DNA of 64,000 nt from Aquibacillus saliphilus (GTDB taxonomy: Bacteria > Bacillota > Bacilli > Bacillales > Amphibacillaceae): contig NZ_JAIZAP010000004.1 in NCBI RefSeq assembly GCF_020404745.1, forward strand, positions 160,151-224,150, written 5' to 3'. This document shows positions 1-8,030 of the stretch, in pieces. A program made the translations under genes and the position numbers. Every line of letters starts with the position of its first letter. Position 1 is the stretch's first letter. The notes below the pieces were generated by a model. That model did not search any database. It was not told where the DNA came from and saw only the letters and a program-made list of their open reading frames with translations.

Positions 1-641
1 TTGACAGTCAACAGGGAGAAAAGATTATTAATTGTAAAAAGTCAATTAATAAAATCTATCTGTCAGACAATTCAATTGATGTTGATGAAGAAGGATTTGA
101 AGAGCTTTCTTCATTTGATCAGAATGTCATTATTAATGGCGTTGATGTAGATAAAAAAGAAAAGAAGGCATACATTTCTGCCTACATAATCGCAAAAGAT
201 TTTGGTGAGATTAAAACTGTTCCAGAGACATTTTGGATTAATGGTGAAGAATACTCCTCTTTGATTAGTAAATTGAAAAAGTTACCATTTGGTTCACAAA
301 TAAAGGTTTCTGGCAATATTCATAGCCGACCTGTATATCAAGATGTTCAAGTGGACGTTGATGATGGATGGGGTGAAAAACCTGTAGGATTCCAACCACA
401 ACAAAATCAAAAGTCTGTATCAGGGGTAGATAAATCATTTGAAATCACTCGTGGATATCCTGAAACAATTGAAGAAAGAAAGTACTCTCAGAAAGACTTG
501 TTTCCACCAGAAGAAAAGAATGGCAATCAAGATGAAGGAAATCCTTTTAAGCAACAAGAAGATAACAACGATGACTGGGGTAAGTCGCCTAATTCAGATG
601 ATTCGAATATCGATCCTTTTGCCGAAAGCGATGACTTTTAA
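1..641 (+). CDS. SSB-like phage protein (5' end outside window)
   Basis: This frame is open from the first complete codon (base 3) to the stop at 641, so only the C-terminal ~212 residues are seen. A compact region (residues ~60-115 of the visible part, including GSQIKVSGNIHSRP) could be an OB-fold strand set. It is followed by a long polar linker and a very acidic tail ending DPFAESDDF. An acidic tail after a disordered linker is typical of single-stranded DNA-binding proteins such as SSB and gp32. The position just before a Sak4-type ATPase fits a recombination/replication role. The OB fold itself is not proven; the N-terminus and start lie outside the window. Confidence 0.5.
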   Translation, partial: DSQQGEKIINCKKSINKIYLSDNSIDVDEEGFEELSSFDQNVIINGVDVDKKEKKAYISAYIIAKDFGEIKTVPETFWINGEEYSSLISKLKKLPFGSQIKVSGNIHSRPVYQDVQVDVDDGWGEKPVGFQPQQNQKSVSGVDKSFEITRGYPETIEERKYSQKDLFPPEEKNGNQDEGNPFKQQEDNNDDWGKSPNSDDSNIDPFAESDDF

Positions 642-674
642 TGCAGGTTGACTTTTAATGCAGGTTGACTTACA
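639..674 (+). repeat. 17-bp tandem duplication at a gene junction
   Basis: The unit TTTTAATGCAGGTTGAC occurs twice in direct succession, with a few further matching bases on each side. The first copy contains the stop codon of the SSB-like gene, and the second supplies the ATG of the next gene. The only SD-like string before that ATG (AGGT) also comes from the first copy. Confidence 0.85.
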
Positions 675-1440
675 GATCGAAGAGGATATAAGAAATGAGA
701 TATTTAAAGTAATGAAGATATTGAATATATCTAGGATGCCTACATCAAGTGAGACACGGTTAACCAACAGTGTGCTAGACTCTAAAATCTCAAGATATGG
801 TGGTTATATTTCATGGGCGGATAAACTGAATCTGTCCATGAAAAAGAGGATAAATACGTATAATGAAGACGATATAGAGTCACACATAGTAAAGTGCATG
901 GCTCAACAGGGTTTAACAAGGATGCCTACATATCATGAAATAAAAGAATATGATAACGATACGACATCTTTATCAAACGCCATTATGAAAACAAAAGGAT
1001 TTAAAGGATGGGCTGAATATTTAAATCTTGAGATTAAAGAAAGCGATACTAAGTTTGGTCAAAATGGAGAAGATGTCGCTGTTGAAAAAATACGATCATT
1101 AGGGAAAGAAGTTTTGAACTTGTCCACTATTGCACCATACGACCTACTTATAAACAACCATGTTAAAGTGGACGTAAAATCAGCAACTATTTGGGAAAGA
1201 AACGGTAAAAATACTTACGCATATAACATGCCTAGTAAGTATCATAAATGTGATATTTTCTTATGTCTTGGATTTAATGAAAATCGAGACCAGGTATTAA
1301 ATTGGTACCTGATACCAAGTAAATTGTTAGACGTGTCTACTGTTTACATAAATGCAGATGGAAACAATAAATACTCAAGATTTGAAAACCGATGGGACTA
1401 CATTGATCGATATAATGATTTTTATAAATGCTTGATATAA
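658..1440 (+). CDS. Putative PD-(D/E)XK homing endonuclease with two associated repeats
   Basis: The 260-residue protein starts with two copies of a ~50-residue module ending in GGYISWADKLNL (~46-57) and KGFKGWAEYLNL (~106-117). These look like the homing-endonuclease-associated repeat family. The C-terminal half has GQNGEDVAVEKIR, then PYDLLINNHVKVDVKSA (~160-176), the E...D...(D/E)xK pattern of a PD-(D/E)XK nuclease core. The family reading is inference from motifs. It sits between the SSB-like and Sak4-type genes as a likely selfish insertion. The Shine-Dalgarno is weak and created by the adjacent 17-bp duplication; the stop overlaps the next promoter element. Confidence 0.6.
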   Translation: MQVDLQIEEDIRNEIFKVMKILNISRMPTSSETRLTNSVLDSKISRYGGYISWADKLNLSMKKRINTYNEDDIESHIVKCMAQQGLTRMPTYHEIKEYDNDTTSLSNAIMKTKGFKGWAEYLNLEIKESDTKFGQNGEDVAVEKIRSLGKEVLNLSTIAPYDLLINNHVKVDVKSATIWERNGKNTYAYNMPSKYHKCDIFLCLGFNENRDQVLNWYLIPSKLLDVSTVYINADGNNKYSRFENRWDYIDRYNDFYKCLI

Positions 1441-1459
1441 ATAAAATTATATAAAAATA
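1434..1459 (+). promoter_or_regulatory. Conserved phage promoter/operator element, copy 1
   Basis: The core TATAAATAAAATTATA is followed by an A/T-rich stretch. It overlaps the stop of the upstream endonuclease gene and lies ~30 bases before the Sak4-type ATPase gene. No -35 hexamer is evident. Confidence 0.5.
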
Positions 1460-1489
1460 CAATAAGAATAAAGGGAGAGATGTTCATTA

Positions 1490-2599
1490 ATGGGACGTAA
1501 ATTTGGTAAAAGGAATGTAATAAAAGTTGACCCTCTAGCTTATAACATTGGTTTGTTAGGGGAGTCAGGCATTGGTAAAACAACACTAGCAGTTGAATTT
1601 TGTGATAAATTAGTAAGCGAGGACGGGTATATTCTATTAAATATTGGTAAGGAAGATGGAGTAGATGCTATCCCTGATGCAGTGTACGAAAACATTCCTG
1701 ATTGGGAAACTTTTGAGGATTTTGTGGATGACGTTGTAGAAAACCGCACAACTGACTATAAAGATTTGCAAGTTGTTGTCTATGATACAATCGATGAGCT
1801 ATTTCGTATTGCCGAACCAGAAGTAATTCGTCTGCACAATTTAGAATATCCCGAAAAAAGAACAAAATCAATAAAGGCTGCGTTTGGCGGATTTATGGCT
1901 GGCGAAGATAAAGCTATTGAAATTGTTCTAGATAAGATGTGGGAACTTAAAAGTGTAGGAGTTCAAATCATGGTTTTAGGTCACACCAAAATGCGAGGGA
2001 AAACAGATGTTGTTTCTGGCGAAGAGTACGACACACTAACTGCAAATCTTGCTAATCGTTACTTTAACGCAATTAAAACAAAATTGCATGTGCTAGGCGT
2101 TGCGTCTATCGACAGGTCTATCGCAAAACACAGAGTAAAACAGAAGATTGGCGATGATAAGACTGTTGGCAAGGTTACGGACGAAAGTCGTATTATTACA
2201 TTCCGTGATGACAACTTTAATATTGATTCTAAATCACGGTTCTCTGAAATCATTCCACAGATTGATTTGGATGTCGATCAATTCATTAGTGCAGTAGAAG
2301 GCGCTATTCAAAAAGCACACGATAAGCAAAAAAGCAAAAAAGGTAATATTAAAGAAGTAAAAAAGGAACAAGCGAAAGAAAAGATAGAAAAGGTTAACAA
2401 GATTGTTGAAAAAGAAAAAGAGTTAGCAAAGCATAACGAAAACGATCTTAAAGCTGAGCTTAAATCCTTGCTAAACGAAGTCGATAAGGAACAATTTAAA
2501 GAACGTTTGCAAAATGAATTAGGTGCAAGCAAACCTGCTGAATTAGATACTAAAGAGAAGTTGTATGATGCAGTAAATATTGCAAAATCTATTAAATAA
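1490..2599 (+). CDS. Sak4-type RecA-fold recombination ATPase
   Basis: The 369-residue protein has a Walker A motif GESGIGKT (~25-32), a Walker B-like strand LQVVVYDTIDEL (~90-101) and VLGHTKMRGKT (~163-173). This is the order seen in phage AAA/RecA-fold proteins of the Sak4 group, which load recombinase or anneal ssDNA. Residues ~265-340 are Lys/Glu-rich and probably helical, an extension on the core. The gene follows an SSB-like gene, the usual partner of such proteins. ATG 1490 is preceded by GGGAGAG about 10 bases upstream. The fold is clear; the exact biochemical role is inferred. Confidence 0.75.
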   Translation: MGRKFGKRNVIKVDPLAYNIGLLGESGIGKTTLAVEFCDKLVSEDGYILLNIGKEDGVDAIPDAVYENIPDWETFEDFVDDVVENRTTDYKDLQVVVYDTIDELFRIAEPEVIRLHNLEYPEKRTKSIKAAFGGFMAGEDKAIEIVLDKMWELKSVGVQIMVLGHTKMRGKTDVVSGEEYDTLTANLANRYFNAIKTKLHVLGVASIDRSIAKHRVKQKIGDDKTVGKVTDESRIITFRDDNFNIDSKSRFSEIIPQIDLDVDQFISAVEGAIQKAHDKQKSKKGNIKEVKKEQAKEKIEKVNKIVEKEKELAKHNENDLKAELKSLLNEVDKEQFKERLQNELGASKPAELDTKEKLYDAVNIAKSIK

Positions 2600-2609
2600 T
2601 GGAGGATAT

Positions 2610-3323
2610 ATGAGTATTAATAACAAAAATAATAGAATAAAAGACATCTTTTATACTTTACTCGGAACTCTCATTATCACTTCATTTATTTGGTACATAT
2701 CAACTGGGGGATGGGTTAACGAAGACTCATCCCCTTCAGTTGTCTTACAGGATATTGATCCTTTGAGTGGTTCAGGTAAAACGTTGATAGGTGAAGTATT
2801 AAATCCAACGACACACGAAGAAGATACAAGTATGTGGACAACCATAAACCTTGATGAATCAATAAAAATTGAACATTTACAAATAGAAAATCAACGTGAA
2901 ATTAGTATGGAAGATAAGGTGAAAATGGATAAACAAAGCGTTTCCCATGACGGAAAAGTAAAACAATTGTCTAGTGAAAATGCTATAACTGAAACAAGCG
3001 ATAATGAGACAAGTAGTGGTGAATATAGGACATTCGAAGTAACAGCATATTCAGCAGGAGTAGAGTCCACTGGGAAAACACCCGATCATCCTGATTATGG
3101 CGTAACGGCAAGTGGTAGAACGGTTCAACGCTATCACACGATTGCATGTCCACCTAACATGGATTTTGGTACAAGGGTTTACATACCATATTTTGATAAC
3201 ACTTATACATGCTTCGATAGAGGGTCGGCTATAACACGAGGGAAAATAGACGTATATATGAAATATGTTGAGGATGCTAGAGAATTTGGAAGACAGTCTT
3301 TAGAAGTAAAAATATTAGATTAA
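2610..3323 (+). CDS. Membrane-anchored 3D-domain cell-wall protein
   Basis: The start is ATG 2610 behind GGAGG at 2601-2605; an in-frame start farther upstream has no ribosome site. The 237-residue product has one membrane segment (~13-31, FYTLLGTLIITSFIWYIS), a polar linker, and a C-terminal 3D domain (~135-237) with TAYSAGVESTGKTPDHPDYG, TASGRTV, a Cys-rich strand and RGKIDVYM. 3D domains belong to MltA/Rpf-like lytic transglycosylase folds; the three Asp residues are present. SPbeta carries a comparable protein (YorM) in its early region. It may act on peptidoglycan, but why this sits in a replication module is unknown. Confidence 0.75.
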   Translation: MSINNKNNRIKDIFYTLLGTLIITSFIWYISTGGWVNEDSSPSVVLQDIDPLSGSGKTLIGEVLNPTTHEEDTSMWTTINLDESIKIEHLQIENQREISMEDKVKMDKQSVSHDGKVKQLSSENAITETSDNETSSGEYRTFEVTAYSAGVESTGKTPDHPDYGVTASGRTVQRYHTIACPPNMDFGTRVYIPYFDNTYTCFDRGSAITRGKIDVYMKYVEDAREFGRQSLEVKILD

Positions 3324-3336
3324 GGAGATGATTTTA

Positions 3337-4353
3337 ATAAGTGTAATTTATTGTCGTGATGGTGAGAAAGTTATAGTAGACGATTCAATTTATGAGAAAT
3401 TACGCTATTACAAATGGTATGTAGACAGAGGAAGTCCTGCAACATATACCCGTATCGAAGGCAAATATAGACGAATGTATATGAAAAAATTAATATTATT
3501 TGAGTTAGGTGAGTTTAAAGATATAGATGATTTGATGAAGCAAAAAGTTTACAATGCTGATGATGATAACTTTAACTGTATGCGAGACAATCTTTCATTT
3601 ATTAAAAGTAATCAATTCTACATTGACAAAGGATCATATGTAATTATTTATACACGTAAAAACGAAGAGGTTTTACTAGATAAGGATATTTGGAATCAAA
3701 TTAAGACTAAATCAGTTTACTTGGCAGGTGGTGTAACACCAACGATGTCTAGTTTCAATGGCAAGAGAGGTGTTTCACTAATCCAATTAGTTTTAGATGT
3801 CCCTAATGCAACTAATCAAATTTATTATAAAAATGGCAATTCTTGTGATCTTAGAAAAATCAACTTGACTAAAAGCATGAGAACTGTTGTTGACAAAGGT
3901 GAATATATTGAAGTTGTTTTTGACAATGGAGACATTTGCTTAGTAGATGACGACCTATTGGAGTTTGCGAAGAATAATATATTTATTTTGAGTGGTAACG
4001 GTTATGTTTATATAAACGTAAAAGGGAAAAGAGTCGGATTGCATAGAGTAATAATGAATGCAAAAGATGAAGAAATTGTTGACCATATAAACTGGAATCC
4101 ATTAGACAATAGACGAGTTAATTTAAGGTTGGGTACTCAAAGTCAAAATATGCTAAACAGGAAAAGTCGCCAAACAAACAATTCTAGTGGGTACAGGGGT
4201 GTACATAAAGCAAACGGAGGCAAATGGGCTACACGAGTTACAATTGATGGAAAGACTGTTCGATTAGGAACTTTTGACAACCCTAATGATGCTAACAATG
4301 TAGTTGCCAACTACAGAAAAGAAAATATACCATTTAGCGAAATGGACAAATAA
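3337..4353 (+). CDS. HNH homing endonuclease with AP2 DNA-binding domain (ATA start)
   Basis: The C-terminal half has an HNH core (LHRVIM, then EIVDHINWNPLDNRRVNLR, ~255-275) followed by an AP2-type DNA-binding domain (SSGYRGVHK...WATRVTIDGKTVRLGTF). This is the classic free-standing phage HNH/AP2 endonuclease. The N-terminal ~240 residues contain weakly repeated degenerate units (DGEKVIVDD, KNEEVLLDK, NGDICLVDDD) suggesting tandem copies of the N-terminal fold. AAGGAG at 3322-3327 directly abuts the in-frame ATG 3328 (no spacing), but lies 9 bases before ATA 3337, so ATA is chosen. It looks like a mobile intruder between the 3D-domain gene and small phage genes. Confidence 0.75.
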   Translation: MSVIYCRDGEKVIVDDSIYEKLRYYKWYVDRGSPATYTRIEGKYRRMYMKKLILFELGEFKDIDDLMKQKVYNADDDNFNCMRDNLSFIKSNQFYIDKGSYVIIYTRKNEEVLLDKDIWNQIKTKSVYLAGGVTPTMSSFNGKRGVSLIQLVLDVPNATNQIYYKNGNSCDLRKINLTKSMRTVVDKGEYIEVVFDNGDICLVDDDLLEFAKNNIFILSGNGYVYINVKGKRVGLHRVIMNAKDEEIVDHINWNPLDNRRVNLRLGTQSQNMLNRKSRQTNNSSGYRGVHKANGGKWATRVTIDGKTVRLGTFDNPNDANNVVANYRKENIPFSEMDK

Positions 4354-4383
4354 AAATACTAAATTTAAAAGGGGAAATAATAT

Positions 4384-4584
4384 ATGGAATTTTCAGAAGT
4401 GTTAGGTAAACACGTAAAGGTAAAATCACACTACGAACCAGCATTGCTAAAGGATTATGTTGAGAGAGTAGGCTTTATTACCAATCAGAACGAAATGGAT
4501 GATGGAATAATGTTCTATAGAATCACATTTACTGATCAAGTTGATGACTGGTTTACAGAAGACCAATTCGAGTTTGTAGATTAA
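4384..4584 (+). CDS. Small acidic phage protein, unknown function
   Basis: A 66-residue protein, starting MEFSEVLGKHVKVKS, with a β-rich, acidic pattern and no recognised motif. ATG 4384 has AAGGGG ten bases upstream. It is the first of a set of short genes leading to the methyltransferase. Confidence 0.6.
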   Translation: MEFSEVLGKHVKVKSHYEPALLKDYVERVGFITNQNEMDDGIMFYRITFTDQVDDWFTEDQFEFVD

Positions 4585-4599
4585 GGAGGGATTGAGAAC

Positions 4600-4845
4600 A
4601 TGCAGGAAAAAGATAGTATTAATCATCCATCTCATTACAACTCAGGTAAATTTGAAACAATTGAAATTATTGAGGAGATAACAAAAGGTTATGATGATGG
4701 GTTTGTCAGTTATTGTGTTGGGAATAGTCTGAAATATCTAGCAAGAGCACCATATAAGCATGATGGAATAGAAGAAGATTTGAATAAAGCAGCTAAATAC
4801 TTGGAATTTGCACTAAGGTATGTTGATAATGCATCCAATAATTGA
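4600..4845 (+). CDS. DUF3310 (SaV-like) phage protein
   Basis: The 81-residue protein contains INHPSHYNSGKFETIEII (~7-24) and YCVGNSLKYLARAPYK (~38-53), then KAAKYLEFAL. These are the signature segments of the DUF3310/SaV-like family found in many phage nucleotide-metabolism regions. The biochemical role is not established. ATG 4600 has AAGGAGG ahead of it, and the end overlaps the start of the next gene. Confidence 0.8.
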   Translation: MQEKDSINHPSHYNSGKFETIEIIEEITKGYDDGFVSYCVGNSLKYLARAPYKHDGIEEDLNKAAKYLEFALRYVDNASNN

Positions 4846-5047
4846 AAATATAGAAAAAATTTACGCAAAATACGGCAAAAACATAAAGAATAATCGTCAC
4901 CTAATACTTGCATATTTTAAAGAGATTGATGGTGTTAGGTGGGATTCTTCTCACATATCAACTCAGGATTTTCTAAATAAAACGACGGATATTTCAGATA
5001 TATTGAACGCAAAAATGATGTTAGAAGTAATGAAAAAGGAGAGATAA
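4829..5047 (+). CDS. Small phage protein, unknown function
   Basis: A 72-residue mostly helical protein beginning MHPIIENIEKIYAKYG, overlapping the end of the DUF3310 gene. ATG 4829 is preferred over ATG 4820 because AAGG at 4814-4817 is then well spaced. No family is recognised. Confidence 0.55.
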   Translation: MHPIIENIEKIYAKYGKNIKNNRHLILAYFKEIDGVRWDSSHISTQDFLNKTTDISDILNAKMMLEVMKKER

Positions 5048-5048
5048 A

Positions 5049-5240
5049 ATGGAAGAAATAACAGAAGGATATAATTTAGTTGTAGGTCATCCAATGGGTA
5101 TGCCAATGATGCATATAGTGTATTCCGATAAGAATCTAATTGAAGAATATAAAAATGCTGTTATCAATCAAAATAAATTCTTTACTTGGGTTGGTGGGAG
5201 TTTTGAAATGAGATATGTCTTAGGTGTTTTTAAGCTGTAA
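5049..5240 (+). CDS. Small phage protein, unknown function
   Basis: A 63-residue protein with a Met/Gly-rich segment (HPMGMPMMHIVYSD, ~14-27) and an aromatic C-terminus. AAGGAGAG precedes ATG 5049. It is nearly contiguous with the gene before it and probably co-transcribed. No family is recognised. Confidence 0.55.
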   Translation: MEEITEGYNLVVGHPMGMPMMHIVYSDKNLIEEYKNAVINQNKFFTWVGGSFEMRYVLGVFKL

Positions 5241-5260
5241 ATGGCATGTTTTATCAGGTT

Positions 5261-5280
5261 ATATAAATAAAATTATAGTG
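5261..5280 (+). promoter_or_regulatory. Conserved phage promoter/operator element, copy 2
   Basis: ATATAAATAAAATTATAGTG lies 14 bases before the next gene's start, in the + orientation. TATAGT could be the -10 hexamer, with TTATCA a possible weak -35 at 17 bp. Confidence 0.55.
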
Positions 5281-5294
5281 AAAGGGAGAATGAA

Positions 5295-5501
5295 ATGAAA
5301 AAATTTAAAGAAAAAATTAACACTTGGTATCTTAAAAAGGTTGGTATCCCATTTTTGGAGAATCGACTACCCAAAGAGGGAAATAAACTGTTAAATAAAA
5401 AGATAAACTTGCAACAAGAAATAATAAAAGTTACGGGAGAGTTAGAAGAAAATAATAAAAACTTAGAGAGAGTAAGAATATTTAGAAAAACAGAAATGTA
5501 A
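5295..5501 (+). CDS. Small basic coiled-coil protein
   Basis: A 68-residue Lys/Glu-rich protein. Residues ~30-65 have a heptad-like pattern (KINLQQEIIKVTGELEENNK) suggesting a coiled coil. GGGAG precedes ATG 5295. It sits just before the methyltransferase gene; function unknown. Confidence 0.55.
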   Translation: MKKFKEKINTWYLKKVGIPFLENRLPKEGNKLLNKKINLQQEIIKVTGELEENNKNLERVRIFRKTEM

Positions 5502-5527
5502 ATAAACTCTTGAGGAGGTGGATTTAA

Positions 5528-6277
5528 ATAGAATTAAATAAGATATATAATGAGGATTGCTTGACTGGTATGAGTCGCATTGAAGATAAGTCAATCGACA
5601 TGATACTTTGCGACTTGCCTTATGGTACAACTGCTCAGAATAAATGGGATGTTGTTATTCCTTTTGATAAATTATGGAATCAATATAAACGAGTTATTAA
5701 AGATAGTGGTGCAATTGTTTTAACTGCAGCCAAACCATTCTCAGCACAATTAATAATGAGTAATCCTAAATGGTATCGTTATGACATTATTTGGCAAAAA
5801 AATAAGAGTACAGGATTCCTAAATGCTAAACGAATGCCATTAAGATCACATGAAGAAATTTTAGTATTCTATAATAAGTTACCAATATACAATCCACAAA
5901 AAACTAATGGTCATAAACCAGCGAATGCTTACACGAAACATACTAGTGATGGTACTAATTATGGTAAAACAAAAATTGGCGTAAGTGGTGGAGGTCAAAC
6001 AGATAGGTACCCAACGTCAGTATGGGATATTAAGGTAATGAATAACGACGATCCTAATAAATGGCATCCGACCCAGAAACCTGTTGAACTGTTTAAAAAA
6101 TTGATACTTACATATACAAATGAGAGTGATATTGTCTTAGATAATTGTATGGGTGCAGGGACGACTGCTGTTGCATGTATTGAAGTAAATAGAAGCTACA
6201 TAGGGTTTGAGAAGGATAGAGATTACTATGAGAAATCTCTAAGGTGGATTAATAATAAAAAATATGATGCGAGGTGA
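5528..6277 (+). CDS. DNA N4/N6 methyltransferase (ATA start)
   Basis: The 249-residue protein has motif IV as DLPYG (in place of DPPY, ~30-34) and the SAM-binding motif near the C-terminus (DNCMGAGTTAVAC, ~205-217; IGFEKDRDYY). This is the β-class order of N4-cytosine/N6-adenine enzymes. Family members begin with a segment like ELNKIYNEDCL. That segment is encoded here only if translation starts at ATA 5528. AGGAGG at 5513-5518 is 9 bases upstream and an in-frame TAA (5525-5527) directly precedes the ATA. The first canonical start (TTG 5561) would remove the conserved N-terminus and has no Shine-Dalgarno. No matching restriction gene is seen, so it probably protects phage DNA. Confidence 0.85.
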   Translation: MELNKIYNEDCLTGMSRIEDKSIDMILCDLPYGTTAQNKWDVVIPFDKLWNQYKRVIKDSGAIVLTAAKPFSAQLIMSNPKWYRYDIIWQKNKSTGFLNAKRMPLRSHEEILVFYNKLPIYNPQKTNGHKPANAYTKHTSDGTNYGKTKIGVSGGGQTDRYPTSVWDIKVMNNDDPNKWHPTQKPVELFKKLILTYTNESDIVLDNCMGAGTTAVACIEVNRSYIGFEKDRDYYEKSLRWINNKKYDAR

Positions 6278-6282
6278 TAAAA

Positions 6283-6444
6283 ATAAATTTTAAGGCTTGG
6301 GATACAAAATATCTAGAGTATATAGACGACTTTTTAATCACTCCGAGTGGTGAAATTATGATTACAGACGATAGGTGTGGGGCGTGTGATCAATATTTTT
6401 ATTATGTGCCTGAACAAAAAGTAAAATTAGAATCATCAAATTAA
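6283..6444 (+). CDS. Small phage protein with CxxC (ATA start likely)
   Basis: A 53-residue protein NFKAWDTKYLEYIDDFLITP..., with CGACDQYFYYV near the C-terminus. GAGGTGA at 6271-6277 overlaps the methyltransferase stop. The in-frame GTG 6274 lies inside that ribosome site, so ATA 6283 (or ATA 6277) is the more plausible start. Function unknown. Confidence 0.5.
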   Translation: MNFKAWDTKYLEYIDDFLITPSGEIMITDDRCGACDQYFYYVPEQKVKLESSN

Positions 6445-6497
6445 GTTATATTTCTCATTAAAAGGAAATTTTTATCACAACAACAGGAGGAATTACA

Positions 6498-6737
6498 GTG
6501 AATGAAGAACTAATTAAGGATTTACTAAATAAAGCAGATGAATCAATCGAGTTAATCAATACACATGAAGATGAAGCATTAGAAAATCTTAAACATAGCA
6601 TATACGATACAATATTAAATCATTTACAAATTGAAGATGATATGGATATACGTGATCCTTATTATGAAATATTATTCAATTATGAATTGAGGCAAATTAA
6701 TCAGGAGCAAGTTATAAATAAATTGAAATTAATTTGA
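6498..6737 (+). CDS. Small acidic phage protein, unknown function
   Basis: A 79-residue, strongly acidic, helical protein (MNEELIKDLLNKADESIELI...). GTG 6498 is preceded by AGGAGG with good spacing. It ends just before the sigma-factor promoter element. Confidence 0.55.
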   Translation: MNEELIKDLLNKADESIELINTHEDEALENLKHSIYDTILNHLQIEDDMDIRDPYYEILFNYELRQINQEQVINKLKLI

Positions 6738-6750
6738 CAATATGCTTGAT

Positions 6751-6774
6751 ATATAAATAAAATTATACTATAAT
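6751..6774 (+). promoter_or_regulatory. Conserved phage promoter/operator element, copy 3
   Basis: ATATAAATAAAATTATACT is followed by an overlapping TATAAT (6769-6774), ~35 bases before the sigma-factor gene. TTGACA occurs at 6734-6739, too far upstream to be its -35. Confidence 0.6.
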
Positions 6775-6808
6775 AGTGTTAAGGTTAATATAACAGGAGG
6801 TGAAAATT

Positions 6809-7447
6809 ATCGCTGGATTAGATGAGGTAATAGAAGACTATGAGAGAATGATTTACGACATTATGCACAAACTTCTTAAGACCAACAGGAAAAATGAAAT
6901 AGAAGAAAAGTTGTCTCTACAAGGAATGGCTTTGGAAGATTTCATTCAAGAAGGAAAGATCGTAATCATAAAAGCTCAGAAAAGTTACAATCCTGACTTG
7001 CAAGTTAAATTTGGTACATATGTATATAGAATTATTTATAATAAAATGATAACTCTATTAAAAAGAAATCATCTTATTCATTATCCAGACAGCATGGAAT
7101 ATACTGAAAGATTAAGTCATGCAACTACAACAAAAAGTACAAGTCAGCCTTTGTCACATACAGCAACTTTAACTTATGAGGATATTATAATGGATGAAGC
7201 TGATACGATTGACGGTAAAATTATGGAAATGGATATAAAGGAAGCTTTTAATATGTTAAATGAGAGAAGTCGAGATGTTCTTATTAAATATTATCAAGGT
7301 ATGACTTTTACACAAATAGCTGATCATTATGGAATATCTAGACAAGCAGTAAGCAAGATGAATATTAGAGAAGTGAAAAAGTTGAGAAAAAAGTTAACTG
7401 GATATGGACACTCAAGAAAAAGGAGTGAGGTGAGTGAGACAGTTTAA
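6809..7447 (+). CDS. Phage sigma-70-family RNA polymerase sigma factor (ATC or ATT start)
   Basis: The ~212-residue protein has region 2 features (DFIQEGKIVIIKAQKSY...FGTYVYRIIYNKM, ~44-85). A C-terminal region 4 helix-turn-helix follows (LNERSRDVLIKYYQGMTFT, then QIADHYGISRQAVSKM, ~145-185). That is the architecture of a small σ70-family factor directing early or middle phage transcription. AGGAGG ends at 6800, so the in-frame GTG 6800 overlaps the ribosome site. ATC 6809 (8-base spacing) or ATT 6806 is more likely. The gene lies directly behind a copy of the conserved promoter element. Its end overlaps the next gene by 14 bases, indicating coupling. Which promoters it recognises is unknown. 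Confidence 0.75.
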   Translation: MAGLDEVIEDYERMIYDIMHKLLKTNRKNEIEEKLSLQGMALEDFIQEGKIVIIKAQKSYNPDLQVKFGTYVYRIIYNKMITLLKRNHLIHYPDSMEYTERLSHATTTKSTSQPLSHTATLTYEDIIMDEADTIDGKIMEMDIKEAFNMLNERSRDVLIKYYQGMTFTQIADHYGISRQAVSKMNIREVKKLRKKLTGYGHSRKRSEVSETV

Positions 7448-8018
7448 ATGTCAATATTGTAAAAATAAAGATATAGATGAAAAAATGGTCATCGTAAAAC
7501 ATGGCAAACAGAATAAGCGATATCATAAGGTTGAATGCTATGATTTATACATAAAAGATCAAGAATTTAAACAACAAGAAAAATTAGAATTAGATGAGTT
7601 AGTTGAAGTTATTAAAGAAGTTCATGGGATAGAAGTTGTTCCGCCTCAATTTTTCAGTTATCTACAAGACTTACGCAATGGTAATCAACTGTTTGGCAAG
7701 GTTGGACAGAAGAAAAGCAAGTCTGGTTATAGTTATAAAGCGATTTCTATGACGTATGAGGAAAATAAGGACACTATTAATTGGGCGAAGAATAACAGAG
7801 ATTTCAATGGAACTATGAATCTACTTAAATACACGAGAGCAATTGTGGCTGATAAAGTTGGACAAGTTGCCTATAGGATTGAAAGTAGAGATCGTAAAAG
7901 AGAATTTGAAAAAGCTACTGAACAACAAGCGGAAAGTGTATTTGAGCATATCAACAAACAACCTAAAAAGTATAAAAAAACAGATTCAAAAAAAGATGCA
8001 TCAAGTTTCTTAGACTAG
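7434..8018 (+). CDS. Zinc-finger-like phage protein before helicase
   Basis: The 194-residue protein begins with FKCQYCKNKDI and a following HKVEC (C5, C8, H~31, C~35), a likely zinc site. A helical middle and a Lys/Asp-rich tail follow. GTG 7434 has AAGGAG 8 bases upstream and overlaps the sigma-factor gene. Its place before helicase and primase suggests a replication accessory role (for instance helicase loading); that is only context. Confidence 0.55.
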   Translation: MRQFKCQYCKNKDIDEKMVIVKHGKQNKRYHKVECYDLYIKDQEFKQQEKLELDELVEVIKEVHGIEVVPPQFFSYLQDLRNGNQLFGKVGQKKSKSGYSYKAISMTYEENKDTINWAKNNRDFNGTMNLLKYTRAIVADKVGQVAYRIESRDRKREFEKATEQQAESVFEHINKQPKKYKKTDSKKDASSFLD

Positions 8019-8030
8019 AGGTGATAACTT

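Noticed and set aside
6734..6774. TTGACA as the -35 of the sigma-gene promoter
   Set aside because: The distance to TATACT is 24 bases and to TATAAT 29 bases, far from 17.
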